DNA of 64,000 bases from Ovis canadensis (taxonomy: Eukaryota > Chordata > Mammalia > Artiodactyla > Bovidae): the NCBI RefSeq assembly GCF_042477335.2, contig NC_091255.1, positions 47,160,501-47,224,500 on the forward strand. Direction: 5' to 3'. A program made the position numbers and the translations under genes. Below are positions 31,755 through 42,953 of this stretch, piece by piece; within the stretch, counting starts at the first letter, position 1, and each line of letters begins with the position of its first letter. The notes under the pieces are model-generated. The model saw nothing but the letters and a program-made list of their open reading frames with translations. It had not been told where the DNA came from and did no database searches.

Positions 31755-32345
31755 GTGGTGGTCTGAATGTCTTCTCTGAAGGATATCCAGATGCTAATCC
31801 CTGGAGCCCAAGAAAATGTTACTTTACCTGATAGGAGGTACTTTGCAGCTGTGGTTGAGGTTGATTGTGGTGGGAACTGGATTGTCTCAGTGGACCCACT
31901 GTAATCACAATCCTTTGAAGAAGGAGATAGGAGGATGAGTGTCAGAAAAGGAGACGCGATGACGGAGGTAAAGGCCTGAGTGATGCGGGGCCATGAGCCA
32001 GGGAATGGCAGCAGCCTCTGAAAGCTGGAGGAGGCAAGGAACAGATTCTCCCTAGAGCTTCCCAAAAGAAAACAGTTCTTTTTATAAAAGTCTTTATTGA
32101 ATGTGTTACAGTATTGCTTTTGTTTTACCTTTTGGCTTTTTGACTGCTAGGGTTGTGGGATCTTAGCTTCCCCACCCCCTGCACTGGCAGGTGAAATTTT
32201 AATCACTCGAGCACCAACAAAGCCCCAGGAACACAAATCTGCTGACTCATTTAACCTTCTTTGAGAACTGGAAGAGAATAAATTTGTGTTGCTGTAAGCC
32301 ACTAAGTTTGTAATTTGTTACAGCAGTGATAGAAAACTAATGCAG
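31755..32345 (+). mobile_element. MLT1-like (ERVL-MaLR) LTR, split by a SINE
   Basis: Old non-coding LTR. It has CAGATGCTAATCCCTGGAGC, GTACTTTGCAGCTGTGGTTG, CCATGAGCCAGGGAATGGCA, and, after an insertion at 32080-32228, AATTTGTGTTGCTGTAAGCC and TTGTTACAGCAGTGATAGAA. No retroviral coding sequence is seen. Subfamily uncertain. Confidence 0.75.
32080..32228 (-). mobile_element. tRNA-derived SINE inside the LTR
   Basis: Minus strand head GGGGCTTTGTTGGTGCTCGA near 32225, then an A-rich 3' part (T-rich as printed, near 32080-32140). Interrupts the MLT1-like LTR. Confidence 0.7.
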
Positions 32346-32960
32346 GGGTTAACAACGGAAAACAACCTAAATTCCTAGCAGTGACAGATTGGTTAAATAA
32401 GTTACAGTACATTACTGTGGTGGACTATTGTAGTTAGCCATTAAAAATTATGCCATTAAAGATCATCTAATAATATAGGCAATGTTCATAATAGATTGCT
32501 AAATACAGAAAGCAAGTAAAGATATTGTAGGTATTTATGTGAAAAATTCATCAAGAGGTACACTTAAGAGTTACACATTTTTTGCACTGAACGTAGGCAT
32601 GGTATACCTCAATAAAAAGAGTTTTGCAGATATTATATAGATGTCCTGTTTTGTTCCAAGAAGAGAAGTGTATTAAACCGTATTAAACCAGTGTATCCAA
32701 ATAGGAAAAAGACTGAGACTGTATAAACCATATGTTAATAATGTCTGCCTCTGGGTGGCAGATTACAGATGATTTTTATATTCATTTTTTTATTTCTGTG
32801 AATTCCAGTTTTTCTTCAGTGAACAGATATTACTTTTGTGATCAAAAATTAGTTTTTAAAAATCAAGGAAAATGGGTAGAGGGAAAGTCTGAAGAAAGTT
32901 TTGTATGCTCAAGGGCAAGGGCCCTGGAGCGCCTGGCACAACCAACCCACTATCAACAAT
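32345..32960 (+). mobile_element. L1/HAL1-type 3' fragment (old)
   Basis: CCTAGCAGTGACAGATTGGT, GTTACAGTACATTACTGTGG and GCCATTAAAAATTATG, later GCCTCTGGGTGGCAGATTAC and the TTATTTCTGTGAATTCC end, in the order of L1/HAL1 3' regions. Confidence 0.65.
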
Positions 32961-33234
32961 TTTCTGCAAATAGGTGATTTAAAAAAAAATTATATCCCCT
33001 CCACCCCCAACAGAAAGGGATTCGATCCTGGGGATGAAGAAGGAAGAAGAACAAAGGCAAGAATACAGAGGTAAAAGCTTCCTGGATCCTGAGTTAGGGC
33101 CTCCGAGAGATGGGGGGGGAAGTAGAGCCTTGCCCCTGCCCTCTCCTGTACTGACCAGAGAGCGAGCCTGGAGACAGACCACACACCTTCAGCTACTTTC
33201 TCCTTTCATTTTCAGTCCTCCATTATTTCCTTGC

Positions 33235-33535
33235 TTTTTTTTTTATAATTGTATTTCTGGATGGCTGTGCTGGGACTTTCTCTGGTTGCAGTGAGCAGAG
33301 GCTACTCTTCATTGCAGTGCACGGGCTTCTCACTGTGGTAGCTTCTCTTGTTGCAGAGTATGGGCTCTGGGTGCACGGGTTTCAATAGTTGCGGTTCCCA
33401 GGCTCTAGAGCACAGGCTCAGTAGTTGTGGCGCACAGGCTTAGTTGCCCGGCAGCCTGTGGGATCTTCCCAGGCCAGGGGTCTCTTGCATTGGCAGGCAG
33501 TTCTTTACCGCTGGGCCACTAGGGGAGGCTCCTTT
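33235..33535 (-). mobile_element. CHR-2-type tRNA SINE (long form)
   Basis: As printed: GGCTGTGCTGGGACTTTCTC, GGGCTTCTCACTGTGGTAGC, TCTTCCCAGGCCAGGGGTC and CACTAGGGGAGGCTCC, the reverse complement of CHR-2 with its tRNA head at 33535. Confidence 0.9.
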
Positions 33536-33667
33536 GTTCTTTTCCTAGTTATCAAAATAATACATGCTTCTCACTGGAGAAATTTGAAAAGACGTGAAGA
33601 GTTAAGCAGAAATCACCTGTAATCCCAAATTATAATACCGGTGAAATATTGGTGTATTTCTCAACAT

Positions 33668-34448
33668 CAGTTCAGTTCAGTCGCTCAGTTGTGTCCAACT
33701 CTGTGACCCCATGAATCACAGTACGCTAGGCCTCCCTGTCCATCACCAACTCCCAGAGTTCAGTCAAACTCAACGTCCATCGAGTCGGTGATGCCATCCA
33801 GCCATCTCATCCTCTGTCATCCCCTTCTCCTCCTGCCCCCAATCCCTCCCAGCATCACAGTCTTTTCCAATGAGTCAACTCTTCGCATGAGGTGGCCAAA
33901 GTACTGGAGTTCCAGCTTTAGTATCATTCCTTCCAAAGAACACCCAGGGCTGATCTCCTTTAGAATGGACTTGTTGGATCTCCTTGAAGTCCAAGGGACT
34001 CTCAGGAGTCTTCTCCAACACCACAGTTCAAAAGCATCAATTCTTCGGCGCTCAGCCTTCACAGTCCAACTTTCACATCCATACATGACCACAGGAAAAA
34101 TCATAGCCTTGACTAGACGGACCTTTGTTGGCAAAGTAATGTCTGCTTTTCAATATGCTATCTAGGTTGGTTGTAACTTTTCTTCCAAGAAGTGAGCGTC
34201 TTTTAATTTCATGGCTGCAATCACCATCTGCAGTGATTTTGGATCCCCCCCAAATAAAGTCTGACACTGTTTCCACTGTTTCCCCATCTTATTTCCCATG
34301 AAGTGATGGGACCAGATGCCATGATCTTAGTTTTCTGAATGTTGAGCTTTAAGCCAACTTTTTCACTCTCCTCTTTGACTGTCATCAAGAGGCTCTTCAC
34401 TTTCTGCCATAAGGGTGGTGTCATCTGCATGTCTGAGGTTATTGATAG
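33668..34448 (-). mobile_element. BovB (RTE) LINE, 5'-truncated 3' end
   Basis: About 780 bp of the 3' end of BovB. The minus strand encodes the C-terminal reverse-transcriptase tail (blocks such as [18 protein letters not shown] and [11 protein letters not shown]), with frame breaks. Flanked by TTCTCAACAT direct repeats (33658-33667 and 34449-34458). Confidence 0.95.
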
Positions 34449-35082
34449 TTCTCAACATAGTTCAATTTTAAATGAAGATCAAAGTATCACTATGTAACAT
34501 TTTGGTAAACCCTGCTCCTCCCCCCAAAAAAGTGCTTTTTAGAATTTTTAATTGCTTGATATCATTGTCAGATTGTGTTAAAAAGTAGTATATGTACTAA
34601 ACATATTTGAACTGACTCCAGTTGGGTTTTCATGCTTGGAATGCAGATGGAGAGGTAAGTAAAGGCTTTTAATGTTGACTTAAGCTTTTTAAAAATGTAC
34701 CAATAAAATAAGGTAAAAATTGAAAATCACTGGGTATGCCCAGTGGATCACAAACCCTGAGGCTCACTGAGGCCCCTCCTCCTGGCCAGGTGTTACAGGG
34801 AATCCTGTGTTCTGGGCAGCACCCTGCTAATGTTCTATTCTTCTTTTCTTTATTTAGTTGAGTACATCCTCAGTTTTGATTATATGCTTCGTTGTTTTAA
34901 GAAAAGGCAAGCTGTCTTGTGTGTCTCCTTTATTCTTACAGGTTTCTGATACCAGATGTGTGGGAGTCTCCCCGTTCCCGCCCCCCCACCCCAGCAATTC
35001 TCTGACAGTGAGGGTCAATTCAACTCAATTCTGACGCTGTCTACCTGGAGATAGAGTCAGCTCCCTCAGGTTAAGGGTTTGG

Positions 35083-35310
35083 TACTTCCCAGGTGGCACA
35101 GTGATAAAGAATCTGCCTGCCACTACAGGAAACGCAGGAGACATGGGTTCAATTGCCTGGTCAGGAAAGTCCCCTGGAGTAAGGATGGTAGCCCACTCCA
35201 GTATTCTTGGGCAGAGTGGGAGATTCTGTAGACAGAGGAGCCTGGCTGGCTACAGTCCATGGGGTCACAAAGAGTCAGACACGACTGAGCACAACACAGC
35301 AACTCACGAG
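35083..35310 (+). mobile_element. Bov-tA SINE
   Basis: ACTTCCCAGGTGGCACAGTG head, GTTCAATTGCCTGGTCAGGA, CACTCCAGTATTCTTGG and GGTCACAAAGAGTCAGACAC. Confidence 0.9.
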
Positions 35311-35502
35311 ATCACCTCCCACTTCAAATGTCGATCATAAGTAGTAGGCCCCCAGGTTACCCACAGCTTCTGACTTGACTACAAATCTGAGACTTACATG
35401 ACCCCTCCTTGGGATCTCTAAATTTACTAGAGTGACTCAGAGAACTCAGGGCGACACTTAAATTTACCAGTGCATTAAAGGATATGATGAAGGATACAGA
35501 TG

Positions 35503-35785
35503 GGGCTTCCTTGGGCTCACAGGTTCAATCCCTGATCCTGGAAGATCCCACATGCTGCAGAAGACCCTACATCCTACATCCCACCTAAGCCCTGCGCCAC
35601 AACTGTTGAGCCTGTGATCTAGAGTGTGGGAACCGCAACTCTGTTGCAAACCTGTGGTCTGCAACAAGAGAAGCCACTGAAATGAGAAGCCCTGGCAACA
35701 ACACCCAGAGTAGCCTCCACTCTGCAAACTAGAGAAAAGCCCATGCAACAACAAAGACCCAGCTCAGCCAAAACGAAATACAAGT
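35503..35785 (+). mobile_element. CHR-2-type tRNA SINE
   Basis: GGGGCTTCCTTGGGCTCACA head (A box partly deleted), B box GTTCAATCCCTGATCC, and long body ending AACAAAGACCCAGCTCAGCC plus A-tail. Confidence 0.85.
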
Positions 35786-35793
35786 ATTTTTTA

Positions 35794-35940
35794 GGAACTT
35801 CCCTGGTGGTCCAGTGGCTAAGACTCCATGCTTCCAGTGCAGGGCCCAGGTTCTACCCTGCGTCAGGGAGCTAGGTCCACATGCCGCAGCTAAAGGTAGT
35901 ACATGCCAGGACTAAGATCCAGTGCAGCGAAATAAATAAT
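35794..35940 (+). mobile_element. tRNA-derived CHR-type SINE monomer
   Basis: AACTTCCCTGGTGGTCCAGT head directly after the tail of the previous CHR-2 copy, so this SINE probably used that A-rich tail as its target. Confidence 0.85.
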
Positions 35941-36099
35941 ACAATTTAAAAATTTTAAAGGATACAGATTAAGAGATACATACATGGGGGAGGTCTGGGA
36001 GGGTCTGAACACAGGAGCTGTTAGGGTGTATTCACTCCTCTGGAAGCTCCCAAACCCCTTACTGTTAGGATTTTTATAGGGGCTTCCTCATGTAGACCT

Positions 36100-36270
36100 C
36101 ACTTCCCTGATAGCTCAGTAGGTAAAGAATCCACCTACAACTCAGGAGACCCTGACTCAATTCCTGGGTCAGGAAGATCCACTGGAGAAGGGATAGGCTA
36201 CCCACTCCAGTATTCTGGCCTGGAGAGTTGGAATCGCAAAGAGTCGTACACGACTGAGCAACTTTCACGT
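36100..36270 (+). mobile_element. Bov-tA SINE
   Basis: ACTTCCCTGATAGCTCAGTA head, CCTGGGTCAGGAAGATCC, CCACTCCAGTATTCTGGCC and CGACTGAGCAACTTTCAC. Confidence 0.9.
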
Positions 36271-36652
36271 AGACATGATCAACTGTTACCCTCTCCCCTA
36301 TTTAGAGAAGTTGAAGGTAAGAGGTAGGGCTGAAAATTCTGAGCTTCTAATTATGTTTTGGTCTTTCTGGTGACCAGTTGCCATCCAGGAGCACATCCAG
36401 AACAAAAAATGCTCCCAATGTAAGCACTTCAGATTTACAAGGGTTTTCAGGATCCCCATGTCGGGGATGGAGTATAATATCTTTGTCCCCTATTAGGCTA
36501 TAACTAAAGGTTTATCAACCTTGGAGCCATTAATAGTTTGGACCAAATAATTCTCTGTTGTGGGGGTGCTGTCTTGTGCACTGAGGATCTTTTAACTAAC
36601 GTACAGTATTGCACCCTGGTCCCCAACCCTGGCCATCAGATAACTCTCCAGG

Positions 36653-36945
36653 GCTTCCCTGGTGACTCAGTGGTAAAGAATCCTATCAGTGTAGGGGACA
36701 TGGGTTTGATCCTGGTCCTGGAGGATCCCACCTGCCGTGGGTTGGACAACTGGCTGCATGAGCCGCAGTTACCGAGCCAGCACTGTAGAGCCCATGAGCA
36801 GCCGCTACTGAACCCAAGCTCCACAACAAGAGAAAACCGCAATAATGAGAAGCCCAAGCCCCACAACCAGAGAGTAGCCCCCACTTGCCGCAACTGGAGA
36901 AGACGCAGCAACGAAGACTCAGCACAACCATAAATAAATAAAATC
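36653..36945 (+). mobile_element. CHR-2-type tRNA SINE (long form)
   Basis: GGGCTTCCCTGGTGACTCAG head, GTTTGATCCTGGTCC, body with AACCAGAGAGTAGCCCC, end AGCACAACCATAAATAAAT. Confidence 0.9.
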
Positions 36946-37104
36946 CTGAAATGTCTGCAGACCTTGCTGACTGTCCCCTGGTAGCAAAAATTGCTCTCCT
37001 ACCCCTGCAGTTGTGAACCACTGCTCCTTGACATCTAATAAATGCCTGTATTCCATATAGTAAGTTTATCGTCCAAACAGTATCATTGCCTCATGAGAGT
37101 AATG

Positions 37105-37340
37105 GCTAATCTTTATAAAGCCTTGCTCTTTGTAGTAGTCTAAGACGTTTACATATATTAACTCATTTAATCTTCAGAACAACCCTGTGAGGTAGGAACT
37201 ATTATTATGCCCTTTTTACGGTCAAAAAACCAAGACTCAAAAGTAGTTTGGTTAATTGCTCGAGGTCACCCACCTGCAAAATAACATCTGGGATTTGCCT
37301 ATCCAGGGCAGTGCAGCTGCAGATTCTGGACTCAAACCAT
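37105..37340 (-). mobile_element. MIR SINE
   Basis: TATTAACTCATTTAATCTTC, ACAACCCTGTGAGGTAGGAA, CTATTATTATGCCCTTTTTAC and GCTCGAGGTCACCCACCTGC: reverse-complement MIR. Confidence 0.85.
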
Positions 37341-37614
37341 TTTGCTATCTGCTGCCTTTAAATACAAAAGAAACTAACTTAAAAAGCCAAGCATTCTGCC
37401 TGCAGAATTTGCATAGGCGAACACAAGCTAAAAATAAAATTCCTATTTTGCCTTTTTCACAAAACATAGCAAAGCATTTTGCCATGTTGCTAAAATCTGA
37501 TAAATTGTTTGAATGGCTGCATCATATTCTGTCAGGAAGATAGACAATAACATGACCAGTCCTTTCTTTTTGGGCATTGTGGTCTTTGCTGATAACTTCC
37601 TTTGAAGCATTATA

Positions 37615-37930
37615 GTCAATTTTTAAAGTATAACTTGCAAGCAATAAAGTGCATCCATTTTAAGGGTACGGTTTGGAAAGGTTTGACAAATGTTACAACC
37701 AGGACAAGGTACGAGACATTTTCATCGCCTTTGTTCCCCCCTGTAGTGGTGTGATGAGGCTGACTAGTACCCTAGCACCTGCTCAGGAGAACCAGTTTCA
37801 TGTACGTCTCTTCTCAGGTTTACATTGAGCGGTATCACATTAGCAGCTCAAAAGTGGCCATGGTGGGAACATTTACACCGCAGAAATTGGTAGAGTGCCG
37901 CAAATGAGGGCTTTAAAAATTTTTTTTAGA
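37615..37930 (-). mobile_element. L1 3' region fragment (old), first part
   Basis: AAAGTGCATCCATTTTAAGG, GGTTTGACAAATGTTACAAC and GACATTTTCATCGCCTTTGT follow the reverse complement of an L1M-type 3' end. It continues at 38043 after a Bov-tA fragment. Confidence 0.7.
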
Positions 37931-37931
37931 A

Positions 37932-38040
37932 CCAGTTTGCTGCTGCTGCTGCTAAGTTGCTTCAGTCGTGTCCGACTCTGCGACCCCATAGATGGCAACC
38001 CACTAGGCTCCTCTGTCCCTGGGATTCTCCAGGCAAGAAA
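37932..38040 (-). mobile_element. Bov-tA/BovA fragment
   Basis: As printed: (GCT)n, AAGTTGCTTCAGTCGTGTCC, GACTCTGCGACCCCATAGAT and GGATTCTCCAGGCAAGAA. A 5'-truncated copy in minus orientation. The flanking GAACCAGTTTG and AAACTGGTT sequences do not form a clear duplication. Confidence 0.85.
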
Positions 38041-38042
38041 AC

Positions 38043-38275
38043 TGGTTACCTGGTTCTAAATTGTGCCTCTTTGCAGTCAGCTCTCCCATCTTCAGCCACA
38101 GTCTGGCATCTTTGTTGTGCATTTTTATAGATTTCTTTAAATGAAATCGTGCAGCTCGTCCTCTTGTGCCTACCTTCCTTTGCTCAGCTTTTTTCTTATT
38201 TTGGGGATTCATCTGCATTGTGGCACATAGCAAGAGTCCATTCCTTTCTATTGTGCTCCATTGTATAGGAACTGC
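38043..38275 (-). mobile_element. L1 3' region fragment (old), second part
   Basis: AAATGAAATCGTGCAGCTCG, GGGGATTCATCTGCATTGTG and GCTCCATTGTATAGGAACTG correspond to the L1 3' region, minus orientation. Confidence 0.7.
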
Positions 38276-38456
38276 CTTTAGTAGTCTGGTGTCTGGCCCT
38301 GGGGTGACTAGGACAAAGGAATAGTGACTTTAATTGTGAGCTTGATAAATGAGGTGGTTTGGAGTAAGGGTTTTGGATTGGTTGGTGGTTTTATAAAAGG
38401 TGCACTGGCAGAATGACTTACTATCTTTTAAGAATTGGTTAGCATTCAGAATCTTT

Positions 38457-38530
38457 GGCGCCATGGCTTAATTGGTTAAAGTGCGTGTCTAGTAAACAGG
38501 AGATCCTGGGTTCTAATCCCAGCGGTGCTT
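38457..38530 (+). pseudogene. tRNA-Thr(AGT)-like sequence, decayed
   Basis: 74 bases colinear with mammalian tRNA-Thr(AGT). Anticodon AGT is in loop CTAGTAA, A box is GGCTTAATTGG, B box is GGTTCTAATCC. Against the human gene as I remember it there are six differences, at tRNA positions 7, 15, 26, 29, 58 and 73 (in order along the molecule). Those at 7 and 29 break pairs in the acceptor and anticodon stems, and that at 58 alters the B box, so it is probably not functional. It lies within a 12-bp target-site duplication shared with the Bov-tA downstream. Confidence 0.85.
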
Positions 38531-38556
38531 TTCAGAAGCGACAATGAGTTTATTTT

Positions 38557-38773
38557 GGTGGCTTCCCTGGTGGCTCAGAGGGTAAAGCATCTGCCTGCAG
38601 TGCGGGAGACCCAGGTTCAATCCCTGCGTCAGGAAGATCCCCTGGAGAAGGAAATGGCAACCCACTCCAGTACTCTTGCCTGGACAATTCCATGGACAGA
38701 GGAGCCTGGTAGGATATAGTCCATGGGGTCGGGAAGAGTCGGACACGGCTGAGCGACTTCACTTTCACTTTCT
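38557..38773 (+). mobile_element. Bov-tA SINE (3' part of the chimera)
   Basis: GGCTTCCCTGGTGGCTCAGA head at about 38560, CAATCCCTGCGTCAGGAAGA, CAACCCACTCCAGTACTC, GGTCGGGAAGAGTCGGACAC and an end GACTTCACTTTCACTTTC. Complete and little diverged. Confidence 0.95.
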
Positions 38774-39075
38774 TTAGCATTCAGAGGGGCATTCTGCCCT
38801 AGGCTGAAAAGGCCCCGAGATGTCAAAGCATCAGTAAATACAGAAAAAATGTAAAACCATGATTAATACACCTTCTTGAAAGGTACATTATCTGAACTCA
38901 GGGATGCTAAGCATAGCTGAAACACAACTACATAGCATATAGTGAAACCTGGCCCCTTTGTCACACTTGGCCCTAAGAGTGTCCTAAGCAGATTAATGCT
39001 CTTCGGTCAGCATATTGGAGGATCCTTTGGGAAAACTGACCATCTCATGAAGAAATACGTGCAGATATTGTTAGT

Positions 39076-39685
39076 GTCCTGTTGTCAGTCACTCAGTCAC
39101 GTCCGACTCTGTGTCCCATGGACTGCAGCACTCCAGGCCTCCCTGTCCTCCATCATCTCCTGGAGCTTGCTCAAACTCTTGTCCATTGAGTCGGTGATGC
39201 CGTCCAACCGTCTCATCCTCTGTTGTCCCTTCTCCTTCTGCCTTCAGTCTTCAGTGCTCAGCCTTCTAGCTCTCGCATCCATACATGACTACAGGAAAAA
39301 TCATAGCCCTGACTATACGGCCTTTGTAGGCAGAGTAATGTCTCTCCTTTTTAATACAACTGTCTAGGTTTGTCATTGCTTTTCTTCCAAGGAGCAAGTG
39401 TCTTAAGTTCATGATTGCAGTCACCATCTACAGTGATTTTGGAACCCAAGAAAATAAAGTCTGTCGTCGTTTCCCCATCTATTTGCCATGAAGTGATGGA
39501 ACTGGATGCCATGATCTTAGTTTTTTGAATGTTGAGTTTTAAGCCAGCTTTTTCACCCCTGTTTCACCTTCATTAGGAGGCTCTCTAATTCCTCTTCACT
39601 TTCTGCCTTTAGGCTGGTGTCATCTGCATATCTGAGGTTATTGATAATTTTCTCCCAGAAATCTTGATTCCAACTTGTGCTTTAG
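39076..39685 (-). mobile_element. BovB (RTE) LINE 3' fragment with internal deletion
   Basis: As printed: CAGTCACTCAGTCACGTCCG start, GGTGATGCCGTCCAACCGTC, then a jump at about 39240-39255 that skips roughly 190 bp present in the other copies, then CATACATGACTACAGGAAAA to ATCTTGATTCCAACTTGTGC. Confidence 0.9.
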
Positions 39686-40125
39686 TCTCCTAAGGGTGCT
39701 ATAACAAAGTCTCGGTAGCTTAAAACCAAAGAAATTATTCTCTCTCAATTCTGGAAGTCAGAAGTCCAAAATCAGTCAAGTCTGAAAACATGCCAGGGCC
39801 ATGTTCCCTCCAGGGGCTCTAGGGAGCATTTCTTTCTTTGCCTCTTCCAGATTCTGGTGGCTCCAGGTATTCCTTGGGTGGTAGCAGCATCACTCCAGTC
39901 TGCCTCCATCTTCGCATAACTTTCTCCTCTCTGTGTCTCTTCTGGGTGTCTCCTATAGACACTTGTTATTGGGTTTAGGGCCCACTCAGAGTATCCAAGG
40001 TGGTCTTATCTTAAAATCCTTAATTGCAAAGACTTTTTTACAAATGAAGTCACATTCACAGATTATGGGGATTAGGATGCGGATATGTCTTTTGGGGAAC
40101 CACTGTTCAACCACTCTAAGAGCTG
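39686..40125 (-). mobile_element. MLT1-like (ERVL-MaLR) LTR
   Basis: GGGTGCTATAACAAAGTCTC, TCTCAATTCTGGAAGTCAGA, CTTGTTATTGGGTTTAGGGC and ACATTCACAGATTATGGGG are the reverse complement of a MaLR LTR. Non-coding; no associated retroviral genes. Confidence 0.75.
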
Positions 40126-40497
40126 AGAGTCCACAGTGAAAGTCAGCTCACTGCAGTAAGGTCCAGCAACTGAGAAGCCCCGTCTCACTCTGTGTTTACA
40201 GAGTGTCCAGAAAGTTTTAGTGCCTCAGTTGGAAATGTGAATGGATGTCAAGGATCACCAGATAGTTGAAGAAAGTCTCTAACATGAAAGACAAAGACCA
40301 AACAAATAAGAACAAAGGAACTTGGAGGATATAGAAACAGCACAGACTAGAACAAAAGAAAATATAACTTAAAAGATGGTAAATGTTCTCAGATATGAAG
40401 CTGACGTTACATCCATGAAGTAAAGACGGGTATAAAAAAATCAGGGAATAAAACATCTTAAAAATGTGATAACCAATAACTGCAGTCACAGAGTTAC

Positions 40498-40655
40498 AGG
40501 ACTTTCATGCTCGTTCAGTGGCTAAGACTCTGTGCTCCCAGTGTAGGGGCCCAGGTTCAACTTTAGTCAGGGAACTAGATCCCACGTGCGATAGTTAAGA
40601 TCCCAACTGCTGCAACTAAAACCTTCAGCCAATAAATAAATACTAAAAAAAAAAA
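40498..40655 (+). mobile_element. tRNA-derived CHR-type SINE
   Basis: GGACTTTCATGCTCGTTCAG head, GGTTCAACTTTAGTCAGGGA, TAAGATCCCAACTGCTGC, and an A-rich tail. Confidence 0.8.
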
Positions 40656-40978
40656 CCCAAACCCACAAAGGATTAGAAGATAAAATTGAGAAAATATCCT
40701 TTAAAAATAAAGAAAAGCTGGGTGAAACAACTGACAAGGGATTAATCTCCAAAATATATAAGCAGGTCATGGAACTCAATACCAGAAAAACAAATAACCC
40801 AATCGAAAAGTAGGTAGAAGACCTAAACAGACATTTCTCCAAAGAAGACATACAGATGGTTAATAAACACATGAAAAGATGCTCAACATCATTATTAGAG
40901 AAATGCAAGTCTAAACTATAATTAGGCATCATGTCACATTGGTGATAATGGCCATGATCAAAAAACCTGCAAACAATA

Positions 40979-41601
<623 letters not shown>

Positions 41602-41682
41602 CTATAAACAATAAATGCTGGAGACTGTGGACAAAAGGGAACCTCTTCCACTATTGGTGGGAATGCAAATTTATACAGTCAA

Positions 41683-41881
41683 ACTCAGACGGCAAAGCAT
41701 CTGCCTGCAATGCGGGAGACCTGGATTCAATCCCTGGGTCAGGAAGATCCCCTGGAGAAGGAAATGGCAACCCACTCCAGTATTCTTGCCTGGAGAACTC
41801 TATAGACTGAGGGGACTGGTAGGCTACAGCCCATGGGGTTGCAAAGAGTGGGATATGAGTGCGTGATTTCACTTTTACAGA
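41683..41881 (+). mobile_element. Bov-tA SINE, 5'-truncated, inside L1
   Basis: Starts within the tRNA region (AACTCAGACGGCAAAGCATC), has CAATCCCTGGGTCAGGAAGA and CAACCCACTCCAGTATTCTT, and ends GTGATTTCACTTTTACA. L1 sequence continues on both sides. Confidence 0.9.
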
Positions 41882-42039
41882 GACTAGTTATGGAGATGCT
41901 GTTAAAAAAAACCTAGCAGTAAAAGTACATGATCCAGCAATCCCTCTACTGGGCATATACCCTGAGGAAACCACAAGTGAAAAAGACATATGTACCTGGT
42001 GTTCATTGCAGTACTATTTACAATAGCTAGGACATGAAA

Positions 42040-42145
42040 AAAGTTAAATGAGCAGGATGACAATATACAGCCTTGACGAACGTCTTTCCTAATTTGGAAC
42101 CAGTCTGTTGTTCCATGTATGACTGAGCGACTGAACTGAACTGAA
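42040..42145 (+). mobile_element. Short BovB insertion with inverted 5' segment
   Basis: 42047-42119 matches BovB in minus orientation (same segment as 51228-51300), while 42120-42145 (GACTGAGCGACTGAACTGAA) is the BovB/BovA 3' terminus in plus orientation. Flanked by GACATGAAA (42031-42039) and GACATAAAA (42146-42154). Structure resembles a twin-primed, 5'-inverted insertion. Confidence 0.8.
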
Positions 42146-42668
42146 GACATAAAAGCAATCTAGATGTCCTTTGACAGATGAATGGATAAAGAAGTTGTGG
42201 TACATATACAGAAGGAAATATTACTTAGCTAAAAAAAATGCATTTGAGTTGGTTCTCATGAAGTGGACAAACTTAGAGCCTATTATACAAAATGCAATAA
42301 GTTAGAGAAAAATATCATATTAACATTCTATATGGAATCTAGAAAGACAGTACTGGTAAACCTTTTTGCAGGGCAGCAGTGGAGACAGAGAACAGAGCTG
42401 TAGACATGGTGGGGAAGAAGAGGGTGGGACGATGGGGAGAGTAGCATGGGAACATACGCATTGTGATATGCAAAGTAGATAGCTAGTGGGCATTGGCTGT
42501 GTAACTCAGAGCTCAAACCAGCACTCTGTGACAACCTAGAGGAGTAGAATGGGGTGGGAGGGAAGTTCAAGAGGGAAGGGACATACGGATACTTGTGGCT
42601 GATTCATGTTGATGTATGGCAGAAACAGTATTGTAAAGGACTTATATTAAAAAAAGACAAAAAAGCTG

Positions 42669-42795
42669 GGGAATTCCCTGGCAGTCCAGTAGTTAGCACA
42701 CTTCACTTTCACTACCAAAGGCCCAAGTTTGATCCCTTGTTGGGGAACTAAGATCCTACAAGCTGCATAGTGTGGCCAAAGGAAGAAAAAAAAAG
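42669..42795 (+). mobile_element. tRNA-derived CHR-type SINE monomer
   Basis: GGAATTCCCTGGCAGTCCAG head, GTTTGATCCCTTGTTGGGGA, and end TGGCCAAAGGAAGAAAAAAA. Confidence 0.9.
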
Positions 42796-42953
42796 CTGGA
42801 AAATGGGCATGAAAAGATTTTTTTAAACTGGAAATAGCGCAGAAGGGTTAACATTCATCTTAGGAGTTACAGAGATATAGAGCAGATGTGAAAAGTGTGA
42901 AAAGTGGAGGGAAAGCAGTCATCAAAGGGATAATTCAAGAAATCAAACCAGGG

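Larger units (their letters stand above)
38451..38773 (+). mobile_element. Chimeric insertion: pre-tRNA-Thr-like unit fused to a Bov-tA SINE
   Basis: Direct repeats TTAGCATTCAGA at 38439-38450 and 38774-38785 bound one block. Its parts are ATCTTT (38451-38456, leader-like), the tRNA-Thr-like body (38457-38530), a 26-base trailer ending in TTTT (38531-38556), and a complete Bov-tA (38557-38773) ending in CACTTTCACTTTC. The tRNA and SINE therefore seem to have been inserted together. Confidence 0.8.

Noticed and set aside
31755-32345. Intact endogenous retrovirus
   Set aside because: Only an old solitary MaLR-type LTR is seen here and at 39686-40125. There are no gag, pol or env frames.
38457-38530. 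A functional nuclear tRNA-Thr(AGT) gene
   Set aside because: Six differences from the standard sequence, including two stem mismatches and an altered B box, plus its position inside a retro-insertion.
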